From NCBI GenBank assembly GCA_030602885.1, contig JAUVYV010000003.1, forward strand, positions 62,001 to 126,000: a stretch of 64,000 bases of DNA. Reading direction: 5' to 3'. This document shows positions 51,743 to 60,000 of the stretch, in pieces. Position numbers and translations under genes: made by a program. The notes under the pieces are model-generated. The model was not told the origin of the DNA and searched no databases. It saw only the letters and a list, made by a program, of their open reading frames with translations. The stretch's first letter is position 1. Each line of letters starts with the position of its first letter. The DNA is from Phycisphaerales bacterium (GTDB taxonomy: Bacteria; Planctomycetota; Phycisphaerae; Sedimentisphaerales; Anaerobacaceae).

Positions 51743-52375
51743 CTAAAAGCTACTGGCTGTCTGCCGCACCTTCTCAATCGCTGCACCCCGTTTTTCCTTC
51801 GCAACCTCGCCACCGCCCGCCAGTGTCGGCTCAACAACAATCGCTCTGATATCCGTAAAACCGATAAAGCCTAATATAAGCTCGATATACTTCTTCTGCA
51901 TATCGAACGCTGCACCTGCCGAACCCTCGGCGTATTCACCGCCCCTCGCGTAAACCGCAAGTATCGGTTTGCCCGTCACTAATCCCTTGTAGTTGCCGCT
52001 CTCATCGACGGTAAACGTCTGGCCGGGCTGAACGATGATATCGATATACTGCTTCAGCCGATACGGTATCCCGAAATTCCACATCGGCGCCGCAAGCACA
52101 TACTTATCCGCCGATTTGAAATGCTCGATTAAAGCCGTTACCTTCGCCCACGCCTGCTTCTCCTCTGCCGAATGCTCCTTGCCGTGCATTATCTTGTACT
52201 TGCCCGATACCGCCGCACCGTCAAACGCAGGTAGCTGCGACTTGAACAAATCCAGCACCTCCACCTCGTCACCCGGATTTGCCTTTTTATACGCCTCGAC
52301 AAAAGCATCCGTCACCGCTACCGAATGCGACCTCTCACCCCGCGGCGACCCTTTAATATAAAGCACCTTGCTCAT
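51743..52375 (-). CDS. azoR: FMN-dependent NADH-azoreductase-type flavodoxin-like oxidoreductase
   Basis: 210 residues with AGGAGG upstream of the ATG. 'KVLYIKGSPRGERSHSVAVTDAFVEAYKKANPGDEVEVLDL' is the AzoR start, 'KYVLAAPMWNFGIPYRLKQYIDIIVQPGQTFTV' the FMN-binding PMWNFxxP block, and 'PILAVYARGGEY' follows. Reduces azo and quinone compounds with NADH. It is 157 bases downstream of trpA on the same strand, with no clear terminator between them, so read-through is possible. Confidence 0.88.
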   Translation of the reverse strand: MSKVLYIKGSPRGERSHSVAVTDAFVEAYKKANPGDEVEVLDLFKSQLPAFDGAAVSGKYKIMHGKEHSAEEKQAWAKVTALIEHFKSADKYVLAAPMWNFGIPYRLKQYIDIIVQPGQTFTVDESGNYKGLVTGKPILAVYARGGEYAEGSAGAAFDMQKKYIELILGFIGFTDIRAIVVEPTLAGGGEVAKEKRGAAIEKVRQTASSF

Positions 52376-52532
52376 TTGATTGCCTCCTTATATCGTACTT
52401 GCCATACTCCCACACTACAGAGCATGATTCTACAACCAGATTCCTGGCCGTCAACTTCTAAGGGCTATACCGGCGCAAAACAGGCCATGTGCGCAAAAAA
52501 AAGATGTAGGAGCAGTAAAGGTAGGATGCAGT

Positions 52533-53339
52533 TTACTGCGTCGGTCCTTCCGCCAGTGCCTGCTTCACAGTTGCTATGAATTCCGATATCTCCGCCACCG
52601 CCTTGTCCTTATCGTCTAAGTTCTCTTCAATCAGCCCAACTATCTTCGAACCGATTATCACGCCGTCCGCTCCTGCGGCGGCGACCGTCTTTGCGTGTTC
52701 GGGTTTGCTTATCCCAAAGCCGACGCACACCGGAACGTCCGTTACGCCCTTTATCTTTTTGACTAATCCCTCGACCGCGCCGCTAAGCTCGTTCCTGCTG
52801 CCGGTAACCCCTAATACCGACACCGTGTAAATAAAACCCGTTGTCTTCGATGCAATCAGCTTCATCCGCTCGGCATCCGTATTCGGCGTCACCATAAAAA
52901 CCGTATCGAGCCCCGCACCTCTTGCAGGGTCCGCCACCTCATCGGCATCATCGATACTCAAATCGGCAATCAGGACGCTGTTGACGCCCGCCTTATGAAA
53001 ATCACTGAAAAATTTCTCCGTCCCGTATTGATACACAAGGTTATAGTACATCAGCAGACCAATGGGGATATCCCTGTGGACTTTTATTTGCTTGATGAAT
53101 TCGAGAGCTTTCTTGACCGTCATGCCATTGCTGAGTGAGCGAATATCCGCCTTTTGTATCGTAGGCCCGTCCGCAATCGGGTCCGAAAACGGTATCCCAA
53201 GTTCAAGTATGTCCGCCCCGGCATCAATTGCAGCTTTGACTATCTCTATGCTCGTCTCGAAATCAGGGTCACCAATTACAAAAAAAGGTATCAACGCCGC
53301 CCCGTCCACTTCCGAAAAAACCTGGCTGTACGTCTTCAT
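52533..53339 (-). CDS. trpA: Tryptophan synthase alpha chain
   Basis: 268 residues. 'ALIPFFVIGDPDFETSIEIVKAAIDAGADILELGIPFSDPIADGPTIQ' holds the catalytic Glu (LELGIPFSDP) and Asp residues; 'VCVGFGISKPEHAKTVAAAGADGVIIGSKIV' is the phosphate-binding end. It cleaves indole-3-glycerol phosphate to indole for TrpB. Last gene of the trp operon. Its substrate needs TrpC, which is not in the operon. Confidence 0.96.
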   Translation of the reverse strand: MKTYSQVFSEVDGAALIPFFVIGDPDFETSIEIVKAAIDAGADILELGIPFSDPIADGPTIQKADIRSLSNGMTVKKALEFIKQIKVHRDIPIGLLMYYNLVYQYGTEKFFSDFHKAGVNSVLIADLSIDDADEVADPARGAGLDTVFMVTPNTDAERMKLIASKTTGFIYTVSVLGVTGSRNELSGAVEGLVKKIKGVTDVPVCVGFGISKPEHAKTVAAAGADGVIIGSKIVGLIEENLDDKDKAVAEISEFIATVKQALAEGPTQ

Positions 53340-53385
53340 CCCTTAGAACCTCATCCTCAACTTCTCAATAATCAATCATCAATAC

Positions 53386-54564
53386 TCAGTCCTTCACCGG
53401 CCGATACTTTTCCACAATCCCCACGTCCTTATCGCCTCTGCCCGATAGATTCACAACAACAACCGTTTCCGGATCGAGCTTACCCTTCAGGCCGACTAAA
53501 TGCGCCAGTGCATGTGCGCTCTCCAGCGCCGGCAGTATCCCCTCGGTCTTGCTCAGAAGCTCGAACGCATCCAGCACCTCCTTGTCCTCAGCAGCCACAT
53601 ACTCGACCCTGCCCGAATCTTTCAGCATACAGTGCTCAGGCCCGACCGCCGGGTAATCCAGACCCGCGCTTACCGATTCGGTTTCATACACCTGTCCCTC
53701 GTCATCCTGTAAAAGGTAGGCCTTCGCACCGTGAAGAACACCCACACGACCGGCCACTAAAGTCGCCGCGTGCCGACCGCTGCTCAAACTCCGCCCGCCT
53801 GCCTCGATGCCTATGAGCTTGACGTCCTTATCATCGATAAACTCGTTGAATATCCCTATAGCATTGCTGCCTCCGCCCACGCACGCCAAAACCATATCGG
53901 GCAGTCTTCCGATTTCGTCCAGACACTGCTGCCTGGCTTCGATGCCGATACATATCTGAAAGTGCTTTACTATCGTCGGATACGGATGTGGCCCGCACGC
54001 CGAGCCGAACAGGTAAAACGTATCTGTCACATGTGCCGTCCAGTACCGAAGCGCATCATTTATCGCGTCCTTTAATGTCCCCGTCCCGCCTTCCACGTCG
54101 ATAACCTCAGCCCCGCATAACTTCATCTTGTGGACGTTGACGCTCTGCCGTTCAATATCCACCACCCCCATGAAAATCTTCGTCTCCATCCCGAACAGAG
54201 CACCAATCATCGCCGTCGCTAATCCATGCTGGCCGGCGCCGGTCTCCGCTATCAGTTTTGTCTTACCCATATATTTGGCGAGCAATCCCTGCCCTAAAGT
54301 GTTGTTCACTTTATGTGCTCCGCCGTGCAGCAAATCTTCCCGTTTTAAATAGACCTTGCAGCCAACATGCTCGCTGAAGCGCTTCGCATAATAAAGAGGC
54401 GAGGGCCGACCCGCATAGTGCCGCGAAAGGTCCTCGAGCTCCGACACAAACTCATCGTCCTCATAGAATCGATAAAACGCCTCCTCCAATTCCTCCAGTG
54501 CCGGTATAAGAACCTCGGGAACATAAAACCCGCCGTAATCACCAAATCTGCCTTTCTGCTTCAT
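53386..54564 (-). CDS. trpB: Tryptophan synthase beta chain
   Basis: 392 residues. The PLP lysine is in '[25 protein letters not shown]' (about K85), with '[20 protein letters not shown]' as the phosphate loop and '[20 protein letters not shown]' conserved. It is the TrpB1 type that pairs with TrpA. It condenses indole and serine to tryptophan. It starts nine bases past the trpF stop. Confidence 0.97.
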   Translation of the reverse strand: MKQKGRFGDYGGFYVPEVLIPALEELEEAFYRFYEDDEFVSELEDLSRHYAGRPSPLYYAKRFSEHVGCKVYLKREDLLHGGAHKVNNTLGQGLLAKYMGKTKLIAETGAGQHGLATAMIGALFGMETKIFMGVVDIERQSVNVHKMKLCGAEVIDVEGGTGTLKDAINDALRYWTAHVTDTFYLFGSACGPHPYPTIVKHFQICIGIEARQQCLDEIGRLPDMVLACVGGGSNAIGIFNEFIDDKDVKLIGIEAGGRSLSSGRHAATLVAGRVGVLHGAKAYLLQDDEGQVYETESVSAGLDYPAVGPEHCMLKDSGRVEYVAAEDKEVLDAFELLSKTEGILPALESAHALAHLVGLKGKLDPETVVVVNLSGRGDKDVGIVEKYRPVKD

Positions 54565-54573
54565 GCCTTTAAC

Positions 54574-55197
54574 TCATCCTCTCAAATGTTCTATGTTATC
54601 GAACAACGCTTTCATCTTCTTATGGTCCTTCTTGCCCGGCTCGACCTCTATCCCGCTGCATACATCTATCCCGTAAACGCCGAGCTTAACCGCCTTCACA
54701 ACATTATCAGGGTTTATACCACCAGCTAAAAAAACACGCTTGGTTATGTGACCTATTATATTCCAGTCAAACGTAAGACCTGTGCCTCCGTATTTCTCCG
54801 GATCGTACGCATCCAGCAAAATCGCATCCGTAAAATACTCCTCCGCTCGTTCGATATCGTTCTCATCTTTCACCCGTATCGCCTTCATTGTCCGCACGTT
54901 TACCGTCCGAAACTGCTCGCAGAACTCCGGCGTCTCGTCTCCGTGAAGCTGCACCCAATCGAAACTATATCTCCCAAGCGGCTCCTGAATCTCTTCCAAT
55001 GACGAATTAACAAAAAGCCCCACAGTATCCACAAAACCCGGCAGCTTTCCTATGATCTCCGCCGCTTGCTCGGTCGTCACATACCTCGGGCTTTTCGGGT
55101 AAAAATTAAAACCCAGCAGGTCCGCGCCCATATCCACCGCTGCCATCGCATCTTTGTAGTTCGTAAGACCGCAAATTTTGACCTTTACTATCAACAT
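54574..55197 (-). CDS. trpF: Phosphoribosylanthranilate isomerase
   Basis: 207 residues. 'VKVKICGLTNYKDAMAAVDMGADLLGFNFYPKSPRYV' is the PRAI start with the catalytic Cys, and 'RVFLAGGINPDNVVKAVKLGVYGIDVCSGIEVEPGKKDHKKMKAL' the phosphate end. It converts phosphoribosylanthranilate to CdRP. It follows trpD by 15 bases, where trpC usually lies between or is fused. Confidence 0.95.
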   Translation of the reverse strand: MLIVKVKICGLTNYKDAMAAVDMGADLLGFNFYPKSPRYVTTEQAAEIIGKLPGFVDTVGLFVNSSLEEIQEPLGRYSFDWVQLHGDETPEFCEQFRTVNVRTMKAIRVKDENDIERAEEYFTDAILLDAYDPEKYGGTGLTFDWNIIGHITKRVFLAGGINPDNVVKAVKLGVYGIDVCSGIEVEPGKKDHKKMKALFDNIEHLRG

Positions 55198-55212
55198 CCC
55201 TGCTAATTCTCA

Positions 55213-56235
55213 CTACTGCCGACCGTTCGAAATCTCAATCAACCTCTCCAGACACCGATTTGCCTTCCCCTCATCGACCGACGCCCCTGCCAGCTCCAGT
55301 GCCGACTTGAAATCATCTGCAAGCCCCCCCACGATGATTCCCGCCGCAGCATTCAGCAGCACAATATCACGCCTCGGCCCCTTCCCCGAGCCGCTCAAAA
55401 TCTCTCGTATCACCTGTGCATTTGCAATCGCGTCGCCCGTCTCAAGCTCCTCTATCGCCGTGCTCGATATCCCCAGCTCTGACGGGTCAAGCTCCGACGA
55501 AACAATCTGACCGTCCCGGACCTCCCGAATCTGCGTCGTCCCGAGTATGCTTATCTCATCCATACCCTGGCCGTGAACGACCATCGCACGTTCTGCCCCG
55601 AGTATCTTCAGTGTCTCGGCTATTCTGTCCAAAAGTGCCGCATCCGCTACACCCATCACCTGCCGCTTTACCCCCGCCGGGTTCGCCAGCGGCCCTAAGA
55701 TATTAAACGCCGTTCGAAAATCTAAGCTCTTGCGTATCGGCTGAACGAACTTCATTGCCGGATGAAACTTCGGCGCAAACATAAAACCGATATGCGCCTC
55801 TTCTATGCACTCTGCCACTACCTCAGGCCCCGGCTCGATATTCACGCCAAGCTCCGCAAGAACATCCGCAGAACCGCAACGGCTCGTAATTCCTCTATTG
55901 CCGTGTTTCGCCACATACACCCCTGCTCCCGCTGCTACCACCGCTGCCGCCGTCGATATATTGAACGTCTTAACCGTCGCTCCTCCCGTTCCGCACGTAT
56001 CTATCAGCGGCTCGGCGTTCACCTTGACCGACACCGCATGCTCACGCAGCGACTTGGCCAGACCGGCGATCTCACCGCTCGTCGCACGCTTCATCCGCAT
56101 CATCGCCAGAAAAGCCGCAATCTGAACCTCGCTCACCTCGCCGGTGAATATCCTGTCCTGCAGAGATTTGGCCTGCTCGAACGTCAAATCCCTGCCCTCA
56201 AGAATTATCTCAAGAAACTCCGTTATCGTCGCCAT
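55213..56235 (-). CDS. trpD: Anthranilate phosphoribosyltransferase
   Basis: 340 residues. 'DTCGTGGATVKTFNISTAAAVVAAGAGVYVAKHGNRGITSRCGSADVLAELG' is the diagnostic glycine-rich PRPP-binding block, with 'NILGPLANPAGVKRQVMGV' following. It joins anthranilate and PRPP. GGAG lies nine bases before the ATG. No fused glutaminase; the trpG gene is separate and upstream by 15 bases. Confidence 0.97.
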   Translation of the reverse strand: MATITEFLEIILEGRDLTFEQAKSLQDRIFTGEVSEVQIAAFLAMMRMKRATSGEIAGLAKSLREHAVSVKVNAEPLIDTCGTGGATVKTFNISTAAAVVAAGAGVYVAKHGNRGITSRCGSADVLAELGVNIEPGPEVVAECIEEAHIGFMFAPKFHPAMKFVQPIRKSLDFRTAFNILGPLANPAGVKRQVMGVADAALLDRIAETLKILGAERAMVVHGQGMDEISILGTTQIREVRDGQIVSSELDPSELGISSTAIEELETGDAIANAQVIREILSGSGKGPRRDIVLLNAAAGIIVGGLADDFKSALELAGASVDEGKANRCLERLIEISNGRQ

Positions 56236-56250
56236 TACTCACTGCTCCTG

Positions 56251-56850
56251 TTATCCTTTTTTTGAAAGCGCAATCCCCAGCACATTCTCGATAATCTTGC
56301 CGCCCGCAGGCGTCAATATGCTCTCCGGGTGAAACTGTACGCCGAATATCGGCAGCTCCCTGTGTCTGATACCCATATTTATCCCTTCAAACTCCGCCGT
56401 CTCCTCCAGGCACTCCGGCAGTTCCACGCTGCACAAACTGTGGTATCGGCCTGCCTGCAGCGGATTCTCGATACCGGTAAATATGCCCTTACCGTTGTGC
56501 GTAACACGCGACGGCTTACCGTGCACCGGCTCCGGGGCATAACCTATCCTGCCGCCGAAATACTCCACTATAACCTGATGGCCAAGGCAAACCCCGAATA
56601 TCGGCACCTTATCCTTAAAATACTCCACCGCCGAAAGTGACACTCCTGCGCTGCTCGGATTGCCGGGCCCGGGGCTAATCAGGAGCAAATCCGGCTCGAA
56701 CTTCTCGGCCACTCGCCTCAAATCCTCAAGCGACGTATCTGCCCGATAAACCTTCGCTTCGCAGTTGCGCTTGCAGAAATCATCCACCAGATTATAGGTG
56801 AACGAATCGAAATTGTCGATGAACAAAACCTTCCTCGGCTTACCTTCCAT
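56251..56850 (-). CDS. trpG: Anthranilate synthase glutaminase component (possibly also for PabB)
   Basis: 199 residues, AAGGAG upstream. Class I glutamine amidotransferase: 'VLFIDNFDSFTYNLVDDF', oxyanion loop 'LLLISPGPGNPSSAGVSL', nucleophile Cys in 'IFGVCLGHQVIVEYFGG', and His-Glu in 'IFGVQFHPESILTPAGG'. It supplies ammonia to TrpE. Because the folate pabB/pabC operon has no glutaminase, it may be shared (inference). Confidence 0.95.
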   Translation of the reverse strand: MEGKPRKVLFIDNFDSFTYNLVDDFCKRNCEAKVYRADTSLEDLRRVAEKFEPDLLLISPGPGNPSSAGVSLSAVEYFKDKVPIFGVCLGHQVIVEYFGGRIGYAPEPVHGKPSRVTHNGKGIFTGIENPLQAGRYHSLCSVELPECLEETAEFEGINMGIRHRELPIFGVQFHPESILTPAGGKIIENVLGIALSKKG

Positions 56851-56868
56851 ACTATTCTCCTTGCATTA

Positions 56869-58464
56869 CTACTTTTCCCTTATTGCCCGCATGCACGAGC
56901 CGGCCTTGTGCTCGGTCTCTTCGAACTCCGTCTTCGGAACACTGTCGTGAACAATCCCCGCGCCTACACGAATGTACGCCGCATGGTCCTTAATCTGTAA
57001 GCTCCGTATCGTAATACAACTGTCGAACTGACCGTCAACCGTCAGATACATCACCGCTCCGCCGTAATAGCCCCGCTTCGTCTTCTCTAACCGGCGGATT
57101 ATCTTCATCGCCTCTATCTTCGGAGCCCCCGTCAATGTCCCCATATTCATCGTCGCAAGATACGCGCTCAGCGCATCAAGATTATCGGCTAATGTCCCCT
57201 TCACATTGCTGACTAAATGCTGAACCGACTCATACTTCTCCACCGTCAAAAGCTCGGTAACCATTCGGCTGCCCGGCTCAGCCACCCTCGCAATATCGTT
57301 TCGAGCCAAATCGACTAACATCATATGCTCGGCTAATTCCTTGCGGTCTATCTTCAGCTCCGCCTCATACCTGAAATCAATATCCGCATCAATCTTCCCG
57401 CCTGTCTTACCTCTCGGCTTTGTACCGGCAATAGGCCGAATCTCCACACTCCGCTCCTCCGTCCCTCTTACCCGAAGGTTCAGCTCCGGGCTTGAACCCA
57501 GCAGAACCGTATTCGGCGTATGCAGATAGAACATGTACGGCGACGGATTCAGCTCTCGAAGCCGCTTATAGACATCTAACGGCTCATCTACGCACGGCTC
57601 CATCTTGGTCCTGCTCAGAACCACCTGACAAATATCGCTGTCCAGAATATGCTGCTTCGCCTCTTTCACCATCGCTTCATATTCCGGCTGCTCCGTATCG
57701 GTCGAGCTGTCCGCCGGCTCGCCCGTGTATATCTCCCCGGTTGGCGTCTCGAATCTCGCGATATTCGCGTAATAGTCAAAACAATCCTGCGCTTCGCTTA
57801 TCGCTGCCTCGCGGTCACCGTTCGTTATTATTACGTTCACGACCACATACCCCTGGCTGTGCTCGTGGTCCACAAGGAAGATGTTGTCCGCAAAGTAAAG
57901 CTCATAATCCGGGTTGCCTAATATGTCCTCCTTGTTGACGGGAAGCTTCTCGAACTGGTCTATGAAATCGTAGCTCAGTGCCCCCAACAGTCCGCACGTA
58001 ACTCGAAACGGCTTGCTCGCTAACTGAAATCCAAACGCCACCGCACGAAGAACATCCATCTGATTTGTGCACCCAAGCCGCGTCTGCTCGTCAACCAGCT
58101 CCTCAGTGTGTTTGATTCTTCCCTTTATCAGGTCGGTTTCGAAATCAACCTCTTCACAGAAGTCGAATCTCTCGGCATTTGATGTCAGGTACGCTATCAT
58201 TCGCATCCCCGTCTTGTTCAGCGCCTTTATGGTAAATTTCCTGCCGGTCCCCATAAGGTACAGCGCCGGCCTGGCCGTCCCGAAGCTCAGCGCACCGGCC
58301 CCCTTCATGTACTCGCGCGACTCGAACAGGCAGCAGTTCTTCGCTCGGCCGTAGTCGCTTATCTTCGCAAAGAAGTCCATCGGGTCAGCCATTGCGACCT
58401 GTTTGACAATCGGCACTATCTGCCCGGGCTTGGCATTCAATATGATTTGTCTGTAATCTTCCAT
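56869..58464 (-). CDS. trpE: Anthranilate synthase component I
   Basis: 531 residues from the ATG at 58464 (MEDYRQIILNAKPGQIVPIV), with AAGGA ten bases upstream. The ORF-track start at 58560 reads through the attenuator and is not used. Chorismate-binding blocks: 'SDICQVVLSRTKMEP', 'PYMFYLHTPNTVLLGSSPE', 'IRPIAGTKPRGKT' (the PIAGT of TrpE), 'VDLARNDIARVAEPGSRMV', 'GTLTGAPKIEAMKIIRRLE'. It makes anthranilate with TrpG. It is the first structural gene after the leader and terminator, so its expression should depend on Trp-tRNA level. Confidence 0.96.
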   Translation of the reverse strand: MEDYRQIILNAKPGQIVPIVKQVAMADPMDFFAKISDYGRAKNCCLFESREYMKGAGALSFGTARPALYLMGTGRKFTIKALNKTGMRMIAYLTSNAERFDFCEEVDFETDLIKGRIKHTEELVDEQTRLGCTNQMDVLRAVAFGFQLASKPFRVTCGLLGALSYDFIDQFEKLPVNKEDILGNPDYELYFADNIFLVDHEHSQGYVVVNVIITNGDREAAISEAQDCFDYYANIARFETPTGEIYTGEPADSSTDTEQPEYEAMVKEAKQHILDSDICQVVLSRTKMEPCVDEPLDVYKRLRELNPSPYMFYLHTPNTVLLGSSPELNLRVRGTEERSVEIRPIAGTKPRGKTGGKIDADIDFRYEAELKIDRKELAEHMMLVDLARNDIARVAEPGSRMVTELLTVEKYESVQHLVSNVKGTLADNLDALSAYLATMNMGTLTGAPKIEAMKIIRRLEKTKRGYYGGAVMYLTVDGQFDSCITIRSLQIKDHAAYIRVGAGIVHDSVPKTEFEETEHKAGSCMRAIREK

Positions 58465-58519
58465 TTCTTTCATATCCTTATTATAAATCTTTGTGTTCTC
58501 TGTGTCCTCTGTAGCCAAT

Positions 58520-58552
58520 AAAAAAAACGACCTGCTGTTGTCCAACAGGCCG
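58520..58552 (-). terminator. trp attenuator terminator (3:4 hairpin and U8)
   Basis: On the minus strand CGGCCTGTTG and CAGCAGGTCG flank a ten-pair stem with two G-U pairs (58552-58528, loop GACAA), directly followed by eight Us (58527-58520). It lies between the leader peptide and trpE. It competes with the 2:3 pairing of the leader. Confidence 0.88.
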
Positions 58553-58600
58553 CGTTTCATACGCTTAACGGATTTTCCTATCTATAGCAGTCGTCCGCTC

Positions 58601-58622
58601 GCCTGCCGGCTATCCAACAGGC
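58601..58622 (-). promoter_or_regulatory. trp leader 1:2 hairpin and antiterminator segment
   Basis: GCCTGTTGG (58622-58614), loop ATAG, CCGGCAGGC (58609-58601) form the 1:2 hairpin. The same CCGGCAGGC can instead pair over nine positions with the second GCCTGTTGG at 58550-58542 (2:3 antiterminator), which blocks the terminator. Segments 1 and 3 are identical nine-mers, which gives the switch directly. Confidence 0.85.
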
Positions 58623-58663
58623 CACCACCATACCCAACTGGTTGTGCGGACTATCTGACTCAT
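58610..58663 (-). CDS. trpL: trp operon leader peptide
   Basis: This 17-codon ORF, too short for the track, reads MSQIVRTTSWVWWWPVG and stops. Four of its codons are Trp, three in a row, which is the hallmark of a tryptophan attenuator leader. It starts at 58663, only about 1-3 bases from the expected transcription start, so it looks nearly leaderless, and no Shine-Dalgarno is possible. The stop lies in the loop of the 1:2 hairpin. A ribosome stalled on the Trp codons would cover segment 1 and free segment 2 to pair with 3. Confidence 0.88.
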   Translation of the reverse strand: MSQIVRTTSWVWWWPVG

Positions 58664-58671
58664 AATACCGC

Positions 58672-58700
58672 ATTGTATCACAATTCTGAGAATCTGTCAA
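58672..58700 (-). promoter_or_regulatory. Sigma70-type promoter of the trp operon
   Basis: TTGACA (58700-58695) and TACAAT (58677-58672), 17 bases apart on the minus strand: a perfect -35 and a one-mismatch -10. The start site is expected about 58666-58664. The leader ATG at 58663 follows at once. Confidence 0.85.
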
Positions 58701-58789
58701 TACCCCTGACACAAATTTAAAATAAAATTTCCCTTCCTGTAAAGCTGCTCCTGCTTCGGTCTTTTTATCGGTCCAATACCCAAAATTTC

Positions 58790-59161
58790 TCAGTCAAACC
58801 ACTCATCGGCCGGGTCAAAAGCCGGTATCGGCACGTTGACTACCCGCATCTTCCCCACCGCCCGATGCCGGCAGCCAGGCCGAATAAACACCGCCGTCAT
58901 CGGCCTCACCGCCACCAGCTCACCGTCTAATTCCATATGTCCTTCACCTTCGAGTATCAGATAAAGCTCTGTGAGTCTCTTGTGATAATGAACCTTTGCA
59001 TCCTCGATAATATCGACCATGTGCATAGTGGCCGTCTGGTTGTCGTCCGCCACAAAGGCCCGCCGTGAAAACCCGCACGGGCACCTCGCTGGCTCAATCT
59101 CATCCAACTGCGCAACCATATAATTCGCCATCGTGTACCTCAGTCCTGTCGCCGATGTCAT
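58790..59161 (-). CDS. Cupin domain protein
   Basis: 123 residues in the track form. An ATGA overlap with the HEPN gene favours the ATG at 59161, but a better Shine-Dalgarno (GAGG) precedes a later ATG at 59131. The cupin core is 'DDAKVHYHKRLTELYLILEGEGHMELDGELVAVRPMTAVFIRPGCRHRAVG' (approximate), with His-x-His, Glu and His for a metal. A short 'CPCGFSRRAF' precedes. Likely a small-molecule-binding or enzyme domain; role with the NTase/HEPN pair unknown. Confidence 0.8.
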   Translation of the reverse strand: MTSATGLRYTMANYMVAQLDEIEPARCPCGFSRRAFVADDNQTATMHMVDIIEDAKVHYHKRLTELYLILEGEGHMELDGELVAVRPMTAVFIRPGCRHRAVGKMRVVNVPIPAFDPADEWFD

Positions 59162-59541
59162 TGCTCTAACTCAGGACAGGTGTTACACACTTTGTCGATA
59201 ATAGCCTGGGCCTTCGCTATAGCGAGTTCTGCATCACTCCGTGAAACCTGTATCAGTCCCCCGTAGTCGCCGGTTTCTCGCAGGTCCATCAAAAAATCAA
59301 ACGCCTTACCGAGATCAATAGGCCATTGGCTCGTTTTAATAAGGTCACGGTGCAGCGCTGCACGCAGTGCAGAATGCTTTGAGAAGCTTTGGCCTCGAAA
59401 CGCAAACAGTGTAGTAAGTGCATGAAAGGCCGCATAGTAAGCACGGGAAGCAGCCGAGTCAGGGTCGGTCTCAATAAGCTGCCTTGCCGAAGACAGTGTG
59501 CGTAGAGCACGTTCCCATTGCGTCATGGCAAATTCATTCAT
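59158..59541 (-). CDS. HEPN domain protein
   Basis: 127 residues from the ATG at 59541, which overlaps the nucleotidyltransferase stop by four bases (ATGA). 'WERALRTLSSARQLIETDPDSAASRAYYAAFHALTTLFAFRGQSFSKHSALRAALHRDL' is the canonical HEPN opening, with 'SRAYYAAFHAL' and 'KHSALRAAL'. It has no RX4-6H ribonuclease motif of the HepT type. It may be a substrate-binding partner rather than a toxin. Confidence 0.85.
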   Translation of the reverse strand: MNEFAMTQWERALRTLSSARQLIETDPDSAASRAYYAAFHALTTLFAFRGQSFSKHSALRAALHRDLIKTSQWPIDLGKAFDFLMDLRETGDYGGLIQVSRSDAELAIAKAQAIIDKVCNTCPELEQ

Positions 59542-59852
59542 AGCACTATCCCTTCGCGCCGAGCGGCTCGAAAGAGGGGACAATCAAGCCGTTCATAATC
59601 GGACGCGAGAATCGGCTTGGCGCTAATGCGACGACCAAGCTGCAGGGACACAGGATAAAGAGCGTCAAGGTTAGTCTGCAAATCACGACCATAATCTAAT
59701 GGCCCATCAAGCAAAACGAGGATATCCACGTCACTGTCTTCTCCGGTTTCGCCACGGGCCTCAGAACCGTACAGAACTACCGCTCGAAGACGGTCGTGGT
59801 ATGCAGCTATCAAACGGGACCTGATTTGCCGCATTAAGTCTTCTCTGGTCAT
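59538..59852 (-). CDS. Minimal nucleotidyltransferase (MNT) domain protein
   Basis: 104 residues. 'YHDRLRAVVLYGSEARGETGEDSDVDILVLLDG' has the full GSxAR and DxD signature of pol-beta-type minimal nucleotidyltransferases. Thus, unlike the MntA-like gene at 24732, it looks catalytically complete. It forms a pair with the HEPN gene by four-base overlap, and a cupin gene follows. MNT/HEPN pairs are often toxin-antitoxin-like or antibiotic-modifying; activity here is unknown. Confidence 0.88.
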   Translation of the reverse strand: MTREDLMRQIRSRLIAAYHDRLRAVVLYGSEARGETGEDSDVDILVLLDGPLDYGRDLQTNLDALYPVSLQLGRRISAKPILASDYERLDCPLFRAARREGIVL

Positions 59853-60000
59853 TAGTCGTGCTCACAAATACGATATTTTTGCCGCCACGTACGATTATAT
59901 CTGTTTTTTCTCCCGCGGTCAACAGAGCAAAGTCAGCAGTAAAAGCAACCGGTTGTCGCAAATACACTCTATTATAGTGCCGGCACTCGGATTTCGGATT

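Noticed and set aside
58465-58560. N-terminal extension of trpE in the ORF track (MKRGLLDNSRSFFLL...)
   Set aside because: It reads through the terminator hairpin and its U tract; the real start is downstream at 58464.
58560-58700. T-box riboswitch upstream of trpE
   Set aside because: No T-box bulge sequence or specifier loop is seen; the leader peptide with Trp codons explains the structure better.
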